Assembly: GCA_022797935.1 (NCBI GenBank)
Contig: JAAWLO010000003.1
Location: 1 to 64,000 of the forward strand
DNA: 64,000 nucleotides
Direction of reading: 5' to 3'
Source: Oscillibacter sp.
GTDB lineage: Bacteria; Bacillota; Clostridia; Oscillospirales; Oscillospiraceae
Shown: one piece after another, positions 1 through 8,460 of the stretch
Layout of the letters: every line of letters begins with the position of its first letter
Position numbering within the stretch: the first letter of the stretch is position 1
Notes under the pieces: model-generated
Database searches by the model: none
What the model was told of the DNA's origin: nothing
The model's input: the letters and a program-made list of their open reading frames with translations, nothing else
Translations under genes and position numbers: made by a program

Positions 1-194
1 TATAGCCAGCGCAGTTGAAAAGAATCCCGTGGGATTCTTTTCAACGAACCGCCGCAAAGGCGGCGGTTCGAGCCGCATAGCGGTTGCCGGCGCATGGCTT
101 CCTAGGAAACGCCGCTGCGCTCCGCGCAGCGGCGGCCCCCCTGGTCCGCCGGTTGAAAAGGAGTGGGTACTCCTTTTCAACTGCGTTGACTATA
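1..194. mobile_element. MITE-like palindromic element (left end may lie outside the window)
   Basis: Terminal inverted repeat TATAGCCAGCGCAGTTGAAAAG (1-22) versus CTTTTCAACTGCGTTGACTATA (173-194), 20/22 complementary; internal hairpins at 14-45, 46-69, 111-133 and 152-181; no coding capacity. Confidence 0.6.
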
Positions 195-359
195 TTCTCT
201 GCCTCCGGCAGAAATCCATGCAAAATTTCCTCGTCTTTTTTTGCCGGTTGTGCTATAATAACCTGAAACCCGCCTTTTCTCTTTCTCTTTGAGAGGTCGG
301 GCGTCTGCCTTTTTCCTGGCGGGAACGTTTCTGAAAACTTGGTATTGAGGTGACATACC

Positions 360-893
360 TTGCATTTTTGGGCTCATTTGAAAACTATCAACCGCCACCG
401 TTCCTTGGTGCGGAAACACTGCTTCCGCCTGGGACTGTATTGGCAGGGGCTGACGCATGATCTGTCGAAATACACTCCCACAGAGTTTTGGGCAGGCATC
501 AAATATTTTCAGGGCGACCATAGTCCCAACGACCAGCAGCGAAAGGAAAACGGATACAGCGCCGCCTGGCTCCACCATAAGGGCCGGAACCGTCATCATT
601 TCGAATACTGGACAGACTATCAGAAGGATGGCAGCGGCATTGGCGGTGTGGAGATGCCGAAGAAGTACGTGGCGGAGATGTTTTGCGACCGCCTCGCTGC
701 CAGCAAAGTTTATTTGGGGGACAAATTTGATTCCGGCGCTCCCTACCGCTTTTTTCTGAAGGGCAAAGGACGGAATTTGATGCTTCACCCGGCAACTGCC
801 GGGCTGCTGGAACGCATTTTGCTGATACTTCAGGACGAAGGAGAGGACGCGGCTTTTGAGTACGTCCGCCGGGAGGTATTGGGGAAACCCTAG
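360..893 (+). CDS. DUF5662-like protein
   Basis: 177 aa ORF from a TTG start after a GAGGTGA-like RBS; HLKTINRHRSLVRKHCFRLGLYWQGLTHDLSKYTPTEF is typical of this family. Confidence 0.75.
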   Translation: MHFWAHLKTINRHRSLVRKHCFRLGLYWQGLTHDLSKYTPTEFWAGIKYFQGDHSPNDQQRKENGYSAAWLHHKGRNRHHFEYWTDYQKDGSGIGGVEMPKKYVAEMFCDRLAASKVYLGDKFDSGAPYRFFLKGKGRNLMLHPATAGLLERILLILQDEGEDAAFEYVRREVLGKP

Positions 894-932
894 TTTGCCG
901 CTTTGTTTCCGGATGTTCCAGCAAATATGAGG

Positions 933-964
933 AAGAGCCGGAGAAAGCAGTTTCTCCGGCTCTT
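933..964. terminator. bidirectional rho-independent terminator
   Basis: AAGAGCCGGAGAAA/TTTCTCCGGCTCTT hairpin between convergent genes. Confidence 0.75.
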
Positions 965-967
965 CGT

Positions 968-1762
968 TTATTTCAGATTTGCGCCAAAAAGGCTCAGCAG
1001 GTGCAGCAGCGGTTTCCAAAGGCGGGGGTGATGTGCTGAAAGGAAGGCCTCCACCTCCGTCTGCGTCAAGCCATCCCCACAGAGAAGAACCTGTTGCCCG
1101 GCAGCATCACAGCCCACGGCAGTCTCTCCGACAGCGGCCACACCTACGGCGATGTTTCCGCCCAAGGCCGCCACACCTCCGGCATACCACAGACCAATGG
1201 CCACCGGTCCGAAAGCCAGCAGGCCAATGGCCACCGGCCCCACTGCCGTCAGGCCAAAGGCCAGGGCGCCCAATGCAAACGCACCCAAACTGAAGGCTCC
1301 CATACTGAAAATTCCAACACTCAAGGCGCCCAGAGCTACCACACCCACTGCAATATTACCAATAGCGATGATACCTTTGGCCTTCTTCCGGCAGCGCATC
1401 ATATGGGGATAAACACAGAAACAAACGGAAACCAACGGCAACCCGAAAACCTTGGTCTTGCTGTTCCACTCCCAAGCCCGAAAATACCGGGAAATCTCCT
1501 CTACCTGTTCCTCCAGCTTTGTCGTGGAAACCGCAGGCTCTATTGGCTGCGCTGGTTCTTCCAGCTGGTCCTTCACCAGATAATCCACACTGACAGAAAA
1601 CAAATCCGACAGAGCAATCAGCTTCCCCAGCTCCGGCAAGGCCGCTCCGCTCTCCCATTTGCTGACAGACTGCCGGGTGACGCCCAGCCGGTCTGCCAAC
1701 TGTTCCTGGGATAAGCCTTTCTGGCGGCGAAGCTCCAGCAGTTTTTCAGAAAATACTTTCAA
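968..1762 (-). CDS. XRE-family transcriptional regulator with hydrophobic Gly-repeat C-terminal domain
   Basis: N-terminal HTH (LRRQKGLSQEQLADRLGVTRQSVSKWESG); C-terminal xxAxG-type repeats. Confidence 0.85.
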   Translation of the reverse strand: MKVFSEKLLELRRQKGLSQEQLADRLGVTRQSVSKWESGAALPELGKLIALSDLFSVSVDYLVKDQLEEPAQPIEPAVSTTKLEEQVEEISRYFRAWEWNSKTKVFGLPLVSVCFCVYPHMMRCRKKAKGIIAIGNIAVGVVALGALSVGIFSMGAFSLGAFALGALAFGLTAVGPVAIGLLAFGPVAIGLWYAGGVAALGGNIAVGVAAVGETAVGCDAAGQQVLLCGDGLTQTEVEAFLSAHHPRLWKPLLHLLSLFGANLK

Positions 1763-1892
1763 AAAACCATCTCACTTTCTTTTGAGTTTCTCACATGGTA
1801 GCCCTCCCCCAACGAAAAAGCAAGAACGCGGCAGGTGGAACTTTGTCAACCAGTAGTTGCATGCCTTGCGCCCCAATGGGTTCCCAGTTTTC

Positions 1893-3326
1893 TTACAGCT
1901 GATCCTGCACGACGGTTTCCGGCGGGCGGTCCAGCTGCCAGGGATCATCTATAAGACTGTGAAGATAACGGACAGCGGAAGCGTAGTAAAATCCATCTAC
2001 AATTCGCTCATCCGTCACAAAATTACAATCAATGTATTTGCGGCGCACAACGCTGCCGTCCCGCTTCACCTCGTACACCCGTCGCTTCCGGCCCATGGAG
2101 CAAAATACCGGCACATTGCCGAAGTCATAGAGATGGTGATAAATAGGAGGAATCCCCAGGGAAGCCATAGATGTAATGAACAGAGAGCCATGAAAAGGGG
2201 AAAGCCTTGTCAGCCACCGGGGCAGAAGACCGAAGTAGTCCCCCGCCTGAATCAGAGCCACGAGTCCCTTCAGCGCCAGGCCGGGAACCAGATTGAACGT
2301 GCCAGCCAACCGGTCAAAAGAAGAATTCAGAGGCCTTTCTTTGACCTCTCGTACCTTTTCGTCAAAGCGGCGGAATACCTCCTCCGCTGTGTCGGCAGGA
2401 TCGTAGGTAACTTTGATGACCGTGTCCGGCGAGGAGGTGGTCATCTCTTTTTTGATGGTCATGTTGATTTCAATCACTCGGTCCCGGCTATAGATCCGCT
2501 GGCCAGCGATAAAGCGGTTCAGCCCCGGATAGCGGGCACAGGTCCGAATATAGGCAGCCAACACGACATGAAGAATTCCGAAACCTTTGAGGCCCGCCTG
2601 CCGTTTCTCAGCGATATAACGCTCTGCCGCTGTCACCTCAAATTGGTCCTCAATGAAATTTTGAGAGGTGTTGCGGGTCTTCATGATATACGGCGACACG
2701 GCGAAAATGGGAGACAGTGTCCGAAGCCGGCGGCCATCATTTCGGTCGCCGAACCGGCGGATGAGACTCCCCTCCTCGATTGGCCGCCTCCGCATGGCCA
2801 GGGATACACACAGCAGCGCCGCCATGCAGCAAAGCACAGATAACTCCGGCAGCCAGTCATGAAAAGTCCACCCAGCTTTCTGCCTGTCTTCAATCAGGAT
2901 GTGGTATGCCATCGGAAGACTAAATAACGGCCAGAGATAAATCTGGGTCGGTACAAATCCCATAACCGTAGCGGTATACAAAACCGCTATCAGGGCGTAG
3001 AGCAGAAGGCAAAGCACTGTGTGCAGAAGTGATACAAAATAAAAAGCCTTTACAGCAAAAAAGACGCAGCCCAGCCAAACCGGAATGGCAGACCGGTACA
3101 GGCGTTCCTGACCATCCAGAAACAAAATCCACACAAAGGACACATTGGCGGCCAGGGGCAACAGTACCTGGAAAGCAAATACGGGTAAGGGCAGCACCGT
3201 CTCCCCCACTGCCCAAGCCACACGGAGTAAGCCGGAGGCAATCATCAGCAGCGCTGACAACAGCACCAACCAGCCCCAAACGGAAGGGAGCCAGTATACG
3301 GTTCTCGTTTTCATAGAATTCCTCAC
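1893..3326 (-). CDS. Multi-TM N-terminal domain fused to 2-oxoacid dehydrogenase E2 acyltransferase-like domain
   Basis: Hydrophobic segments over about 190 aa, then RRFGDRNDGRRLRTLSPIFAVSPYIM...TDERIVDGFYYASAVRYL, an E2 catalytic-like fold with altered HxxxDG. Confidence 0.7.
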   Translation of the reverse strand: MRNSMKTRTVYWLPSVWGWLVLLSALLMIASGLLRVAWAVGETVLPLPVFAFQVLLPLAANVSFVWILFLDGQERLYRSAIPVWLGCVFFAVKAFYFVSLLHTVLCLLLYALIAVLYTATVMGFVPTQIYLWPLFSLPMAYHILIEDRQKAGWTFHDWLPELSVLCCMAALLCVSLAMRRRPIEEGSLIRRFGDRNDGRRLRTLSPIFAVSPYIMKTRNTSQNFIEDQFEVTAAERYIAEKRQAGLKGFGILHVVLAAYIRTCARYPGLNRFIAGQRIYSRDRVIEINMTIKKEMTTSSPDTVIKVTYDPADTAEEVFRRFDEKVREVKERPLNSSFDRLAGTFNLVPGLALKGLVALIQAGDYFGLLPRWLTRLSPFHGSLFITSMASLGIPPIYHHLYDFGNVPVFCSMGRKRRVYEVKRDGSVVRRKYIDCNFVTDERIVDGFYYASAVRYLHSLIDDPWQLDRPPETVVQDQL

Positions 3327-3353
3327 ACCTTTTTGACGATAGCTTCAAAAAAC

Positions 3354-3380
3354 GGCGCACTGCCGCAACGACAGTGCGCC
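3354..3380 (-). terminator. rho-independent terminator of the phosphoribosyltransferase gene
   Basis: GGCGCACTG/CAGTGCGCC stem followed by GTTTTTT on the minus strand. Confidence 0.75.
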
Positions 3381-3389
3381 ATTCCCCGT

Positions 3390-3947
3390 TTACTTCACCG
3401 AGCCATCGGCGTTGAACAGAGGCAGCGGGGCCAGGAAGCGGATATCTTCCCGGTCCTTGGCGGCACCCTCTGCCAGCACCGCCACTTTTCCGGCTACGGC
3501 GCCTCCGGCCAGCTTGATCAGAGCCTCCATAGCCAGCAGAGAGCCGCCGGAGGAGATCACATCATCCATAATCAGAATGCGCTTGCCGCGAATCAGTTCC
3601 GCATCATCCCGGCCCAGATAGAGCTTCTGCGTGCCGGCGGTGGTGATGGAGCGGTCCTCTACATGAATGGGATCCGGCATATAGGCCTTCGGACCCTTGC
3701 GGGCAATAAAATACTTGGATGCGCCGGACTGCCGGGCCATCTCATGGATCAGCGGAATACTCTTGGCCTCGGCGGTGAAAAGATAGTCATAACTGTCCGC
3801 AGGGACCAGCTTCAAAAGTTCCCGGGCGCAGGCAACCGTCAGTTCCGCGTCGCCAAAGCAAATGAACGCGCCGATGTACAGATCGTCCGAGATTTTGCAG
3901 ATGGGCAGATGCCGTTCCAGGCCTGCCACATGGATGGTATATGTCAT
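3390..3947 (-). CDS. Phosphoribosyltransferase family protein (adenine PRTase-like)
   Basis: PRPP-binding motif KRILIMDDVISSGGSLLAMEALI. Confidence 0.8.
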   Translation of the reverse strand: MTYTIHVAGLERHLPICKISDDLYIGAFICFGDAELTVACARELLKLVPADSYDYLFTAEAKSIPLIHEMARQSGASKYFIARKGPKAYMPDPIHVEDRSITTAGTQKLYLGRDDAELIRGKRILIMDDVISSGGSLLAMEALIKLAGGAVAGKVAVLAEGAAKDREDIRFLAPLPLFNADGSVK

Positions 3948-4253
3948 AAATAAGAGCCTCCCGCAAATAAAATTCCGGTGGAAATTTATACGTCTTCATT
4001 ATATCGTTTCCTGCCGGAAAGTCAAGGAACATCCTCCTATTTTGCCTGATATTTTTCCCCATTTTCAACCGCTTTTTCGGTATTTTTGGCCGCTTTCCAG
4101 TCATTTTGTACAAAAGTCTCCCCTCATTTTCTGGAATATTGAAAAAATTTTCGGCAGGCATTCGAAATTCAACCCTTGTTTCTTCTCTGTTAAAATGTTA
4201 TATTAAGCTTAAGAACCCCCTAACACGCCACTATTAAAGGAGGATTTTTTGAA

Positions 4254-5603
4254 ATGAACGCCTATCTTGCCCGCGTGATCGAAGGTGTCAAGGAACGGCA
4301 CCCCAACGAGCCGGAATTCGTCCAGACCGTGGAGGAGGTTTTCTCCTCTCTGGAACCCGTGATTGAGAAGCACCCCGAGTACGAGCAGGTCGATTTGCTG
4401 ACCCGTATGGTGGAGCCGGAGCGGACCTTTACGTTCCGCGTCTGCTGGATGGACGACAACGGCGCCTGGCACACGAACACCGGTTACCGCTGCCAATTCA
4501 ACGGCGCGATTGGCCCTTACAAGGGCGGCCTGCGTTTCCAGAAGGATGTGTACCCTGGCATCATCAACTTCCTGGGTTTTGAGCAGGTGTTTAAGAACAG
4601 CCTGACCGGCCTGCCTATCGGCGGCGGTAAGGGCGGCAGCGACTTCGATCCCGCCGGTAAATCCGACGCGGAGGTCATGCGCTTCTGCCAGAGCTTCATG
4701 CAGGCCCTTTACCGCTACATTGGACCGGATGTGGACGTCCCCGCTGGTGATATGGGCGTGGGCGCACGGGAAATCGGCTACCTCTTCGGCGAATACCGCC
4801 GTCTGAAGGGTGCGTTTGAAAACGGCGTCGTCACCGGCAAGGGCTTCAGCTTCGGCGGCTCCCTCATTCGTCCTGAGGCCACCGGCTACGGTTCGGTGTA
4901 CTATTTGGAAAACGTGCTGAAGCATGAGGGCGAAACCCTGAAGGGCAAGACCATTGCCTGCGCAGGCTTCGGCAACGTGACCTGGGGTATCTGTAAGAAG
5001 GCTACGGAACTGGGCGCAAAGGTTGTCACCCTCTCTGGTCCGGACGGTTATATCTATGACCCTGACGGCGTTTCCACGGAGGAAAAAATCGCCTATCTGC
5101 TGGAGATGCGGGGCAGCGGCCGCAACCAGGTGAAGGACTATGCCGACAAGTTCGGTGTGGAGTTCCATGCGGGCGAAAAGCCCTGGGGTGTGAAGGTGGA
5201 TGTGGTTATGCCCTCCGCTATGCAGAACGACGTCCATCTGGAGCATGCCAAGCAGATTGCCGCTAATGGCGTAAAGTATTACATCGAGGTGGCTAATATG
5301 CCCACCACCAATGACGGCCTCAAGTTCCTGATGGAGCAGCCCGGCGTCATTGTGGCCCCCAGCAAGGCCGTCAACGCCGGCGGCGTGGCTACTTCCGCCC
5401 TGGAGATGGCCCAGAACAGCGAGCGTCTCGTCTGGACGGAGGAAGAGGTTGACAAGCACCTGCATCAGATCATGGATACCATCTACAGCATGAGTGTCGA
5501 GGCTGCCGAGATGTATGGCCTGGGCTACAACCTGGTGGCCGGCGCTAACATCGCAGGCTTCCAGCGGGTAGCTGACGCCATGATGGCTCAGGGCGTATTC
5601 TAA
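4254..5603 (+). CDS. gdhA: NADP-specific glutamate dehydrogenase
   Basis: 449 aa; PIGGGKGGSDFDPAGKSDAEVMRFCQSFM and GFGNVTWG motifs; RBS AAAGGAGG upstream. Confidence 0.95.
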   Translation: MNAYLARVIEGVKERHPNEPEFVQTVEEVFSSLEPVIEKHPEYEQVDLLTRMVEPERTFTFRVCWMDDNGAWHTNTGYRCQFNGAIGPYKGGLRFQKDVYPGIINFLGFEQVFKNSLTGLPIGGGKGGSDFDPAGKSDAEVMRFCQSFMQALYRYIGPDVDVPAGDMGVGAREIGYLFGEYRRLKGAFENGVVTGKGFSFGGSLIRPEATGYGSVYYLENVLKHEGETLKGKTIACAGFGNVTWGICKKATELGAKVVTLSGPDGYIYDPDGVSTEEKIAYLLEMRGSGRNQVKDYADKFGVEFHAGEKPWGVKVDVVMPSAMQNDVHLEHAKQIAANGVKYYIEVANMPTTNDGLKFLMEQPGVIVAPSKAVNAGGVATSALEMAQNSERLVWTEEEVDKHLHQIMDTIYSMSVEAAEMYGLGYNLVAGANIAGFQRVADAMMAQGVF

Positions 5604-5661
5604 TTCATCTAAAATCTTCGGATTTGAGACGCGGGAGAAGAATCGCAGTTCTTCCGCGCAC

Positions 5662-5825
5662 GAAGCCCTTCGCCCGCAAAGCGGGCGGAGGGCTTCACGC
5701 ATTCCGGAACAGAGAGGTTTTTCCGCCTGCCGTCCGGAAAAAAGGATTTGATTTTCTTTCGCCGTCTCCGGACGGCGAAACTTCTGCGGAGAGCTTTTTC
5801 GGGTTTTGCCCGGTTTTTTATTCTC
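5662..5825 (+). terminator. Hairpin cluster and terminator downstream of gdhA
   Basis: GAAGCCCTTCGCCCGC-AAA-GCGGGCGGAGGGCTTC (5662-5696), then GCCGTCCGG...CCGGACGGC, then CGGG-TTTTG-CCCGGTTTTTT. Confidence 0.6.
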
Positions 5826-6930
5826 CTATATACGCACCGCCGGGCAGCTCCCGGGCCCCATTGGGACCGGGAGCGGAGGGTTCGGCGTCTGCCGTCTCCG
5901 ATGGGCCCCTTGAGGGCTCCGTTTGGGGAACGGCGGGCTCTGCGGCGGGCTGAGTCTGCTCTGCGCCCTCTACAAAGACATACCCGCCGGACTCCGGCTC
6001 CTTCTCCCCGCCTATGACAACCCGCCAGGAGGCATCCGCTTCCCCGATCTGTTTTCGGATATAGGCCGCCGCCTCATCCAGGGAATTCAGCTCCGGGTAG
6101 GTGCTCCGATCATACTCCAAGCCATCCTCTGTGCCGGCAAAGACATAGCGAATCCCCTCCCCCAGGTAGAATTCTCCCAGGTCCGCGTAGCAGAAATAGC
6201 TGTCCCCTTCTTGCCAGCCGGTGTCCCGGTCCGTGGGGATGGGCAGGAAGATGGCGTCGCTGCCCTCCTCCAGGTCCTCCAGCGGGCCGATTAAGGAAGT
6301 GGTCAGGTAGCCATTTGCCCCCAGCCAGAGGATGCTGCAGGTCTCTCCCTCCTTCAGATTTCCCCGGATGCAGTCCGTGACCTCCACCAGGGCCCGGGTA
6401 CAGTAAACCGATATCGAGATGCCTCCTTTGGTAAACGACTCCATCTGCACCTGAAAATATTGCAGTTCCCGGACAGTCCCCCGGAAAATCGCCCGGTCCT
6501 GGGCAAAGATCTCCCGGGGCGTCAGCTGCGCCAGGCAGGCGGAGAGCCCTAGGGTTCCCGGGTTGTCCCCCGGGCCGCTCATCTCGCCGATTTCCACACC
6601 GGTGGAATAGTCGGAATGGGTGGGTGGGTTCTCCGCCCAGTAATAGGAGCCGTCCAAACCCCCGGAGGAGGCTTCCGCGTCTCCTTGCGTTCCGGCATCT
6701 CCCGTACCTCCGGTTCCGGCACTTGGGTTGAAGCTGTATATGATATGGTTCCACTGGGGCTGTCCCCGCATCAGGGGAGAAATGGCTGCCGCCGCCACAA
6801 CCAGCGCCAGGCACGCCGCCAGCGCACCGAAGCGCCGCCGGGGACGGACTTGCTTTTTTACAACCTCCGCCGCTTCAATCTGGTCCTCCCGAACCTCGCC
6901 GGCGGCACGGAATAAATCCTCTTTCGTCAT
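5818..6930 (-). CDS. Membrane-anchored putative anti-sigma factor or sensor protein
   Basis: Downstream of and 4 nt overlapping an ECF sigma gene; single TM segment (RRRFGALAACLALVVAAAAI); Pro-rich C-terminus. Confidence 0.6.
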   Translation of the reverse strand: MTKEDLFRAAGEVREDQIEAAEVVKKQVRPRRRFGALAACLALVVAAAAISPLMRGQPQWNHIIYSFNPSAGTGGTGDAGTQGDAEASSGGLDGSYYWAENPPTHSDYSTGVEIGEMSGPGDNPGTLGLSACLAQLTPREIFAQDRAIFRGTVRELQYFQVQMESFTKGGISISVYCTRALVEVTDCIRGNLKEGETCSILWLGANGYLTTSLIGPLEDLEEGSDAIFLPIPTDRDTGWQEGDSYFCYADLGEFYLGEGIRYVFAGTEDGLEYDRSTYPELNSLDEAAAYIRKQIGEADASWRVVIGGEKEPESGGYVFVEGAEQTQPAAEPAVPQTEPSRGPSETADAEPSAPGPNGARELPGGAYIGE

Positions 6931-7481
6931 AGGTCATAGCCCTCCTTCCGCAGATACTCCTTAAGGCTCCGCCGGGTCCGATGGAGCAGGGATTTTACCT
7001 TCGATTGACTGAACCCCGTCCCGGCGGCAATTTCTGACACACCATCGCAGTACCAATACCGCCGCAGGAATACCAGCCGGGCTGCCGGAGAAATGCCATC
7101 CAAAAAGCCGGAGATGGCCTCCCCTAACTGATGGTAGTTAAAATCTTCTTCCAAAGGCGTGCCGCCCACGCAGTCTGCCAGTTCCTCCAGCACGGCTTCA
7201 AACCCGCTGCTGCGGCACTGGGCGGCGTTGTAGTCATAGCGGTCCAAAGCGGTATTTCGGGCAATGCGGCCCAAAAAGGGCGGCAGGCGGACCGGCTTTT
7301 GCGGCGGCATGGCGTTCCAGGCGCCCAACCAGGTGTCACTGAGGCACTCCTCCGCATCCCGTCCGTCTCCCAGCACCCGGCGGATAATTTGGCCGCAGTA
7401 TCCGCCGTACTTCTCCGCCGTCCGGTGAATGGCTTCCTCCGACCGTTCCCAGTACAGGGCGATAATCTCCTGATCCTCCAT
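6927..7481 (-). CDS. ECF-type RNA polymerase sigma factor
   Basis: MEDQEIIALYWERSEEAIHRTAEKYGGYCGQIIRRVLGDGRDAEECLSDTWLGAWNAMPP; region 4 FLRRYWYCDGVSEIAAGTGFSQSKVKSLLHRTR. Confidence 0.9.
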   Translation of the reverse strand: MEDQEIIALYWERSEEAIHRTAEKYGGYCGQIIRRVLGDGRDAEECLSDTWLGAWNAMPPQKPVRLPPFLGRIARNTALDRYDYNAAQCRSSGFEAVLEELADCVGGTPLEEDFNYHQLGEAISGFLDGISPAARLVFLRRYWYCDGVSEIAAGTGFSQSKVKSLLHRTRRSLKEYLRKEGYDL

Positions 7482-7556
7482 GATGGTTCCCTCCTTGTGA
7501 AAGCCGCTTTCACTCTTATAGTCGGAGGCAAGGGCCGGATGGTTGCGCAGAACCGC

Positions 7557-7588
7557 AAAAATTGGGCGGAGAAATATTTCCCCGCCCA
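7557..7588 (-). terminator. rho-independent terminator downstream of the PPTase gene
   Basis: GGGCGGGGAAATATTTCTCCGCCCAATTTTTG on the minus strand. Confidence 0.7.
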
Positions 7589-7639
7589 TCATTTATCGCC
7601 TCCGCAAAATATGCCCCTTCACGGTCGTTTACCCCGCTT

Positions 7640-8236
7640 CTATAGCATATTATCCAATGAGTAGCGGTGGAGCGCTTCCGGCTTCTCCTGGCTGCGGGTG
7701 GCAAGACCTGCGGCATAACCGGGGAAGGTGTCCAGCTCATAATAATGCTCCCCCGGCGGCAGAGGGGCTTCAGAATGCAGGATGCTGCCCACGCCATTTC
7801 CGCCGCGTTTGGTCCGGGCCTCCCAGCGAACCCAGCATCGAAAGAAATCTTCCTCTGTATCGGCTTGGGCCAGCCGTGCCATAACCTTCCGTCCCACCGG
7901 ACGGATTCGCTCAATATCCACCCCCAGAGGCTGGTCTGACAGACCCACCAGAACAGCTCCTCTGGTATGGCTGAGGTTGAATTCCACGCCGGTATTCTCC
8001 CGAAAACCGGGTTTTCCCATAGTTCCCAGGGAAATTTCCGGCAAATCCCGCCAGCCGTACTGCTGCCGCAGAGCCAAACGCAGAATAAAGTAAGCGCAAA
8101 GAGGCTCCCGCTGTTTCTCCAGCGGCAGGCGCAGAAGCCGCTCCCGGCGCCCTGGAGGCAATAAGGCCAGCATGATCTCCTGTTCCCGTTCTGACAGAGG
8201 GCGCTCCAGCCGGGCCGCCCAGAGGGTAATCGACAT
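7640..8236 (-). CDS. 4'-phosphopantetheinyl transferase superfamily protein
   Basis: FNLSHTRGAVLVGLSDQPLGVDIERIRPV and WVRWEARTKRGG motifs; RBS GGGAGGA before ATG at 8236. Confidence 0.85.
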   Translation of the reverse strand: MSITLWAARLERPLSEREQEIMLALLPPGRRERLLRLPLEKQREPLCAYFILRLALRQQYGWRDLPEISLGTMGKPGFRENTGVEFNLSHTRGAVLVGLSDQPLGVDIERIRPVGRKVMARLAQADTEEDFFRCWVRWEARTKRGGNGVGSILHSEAPLPPGEHYYELDTFPGYAAGLATRSQEKPEALHRYSLDNML

Positions 8237-8460
8237 GGATATTCCTCCCGTTGTTGATTTGCTCCATTGTAAACGGTTCCCTCCAACGTGTAAACCCCTG
8301 ACAGAAGGGTTTCGAAAAAAAATTTTGAAAAAAAGAGGAAATTGGAAAGACACGGCGTATATAAAGACAGCAGACAAGAGCGTCTTTGCCGGAAATCTCA
8401 CTTTTTCGGTATGACAAAAAGGAATTTTGGCTAAACTGACCGAAAGGAGGGACCGGAACC

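Noticed and set aside
4209-5702. 497-aa minus-strand ORF opposite gdhA
   Set aside because: Antisense shadow ORF with His/Leu/Gly/Ala-rich composition; gdhA is clear on the plus strand.
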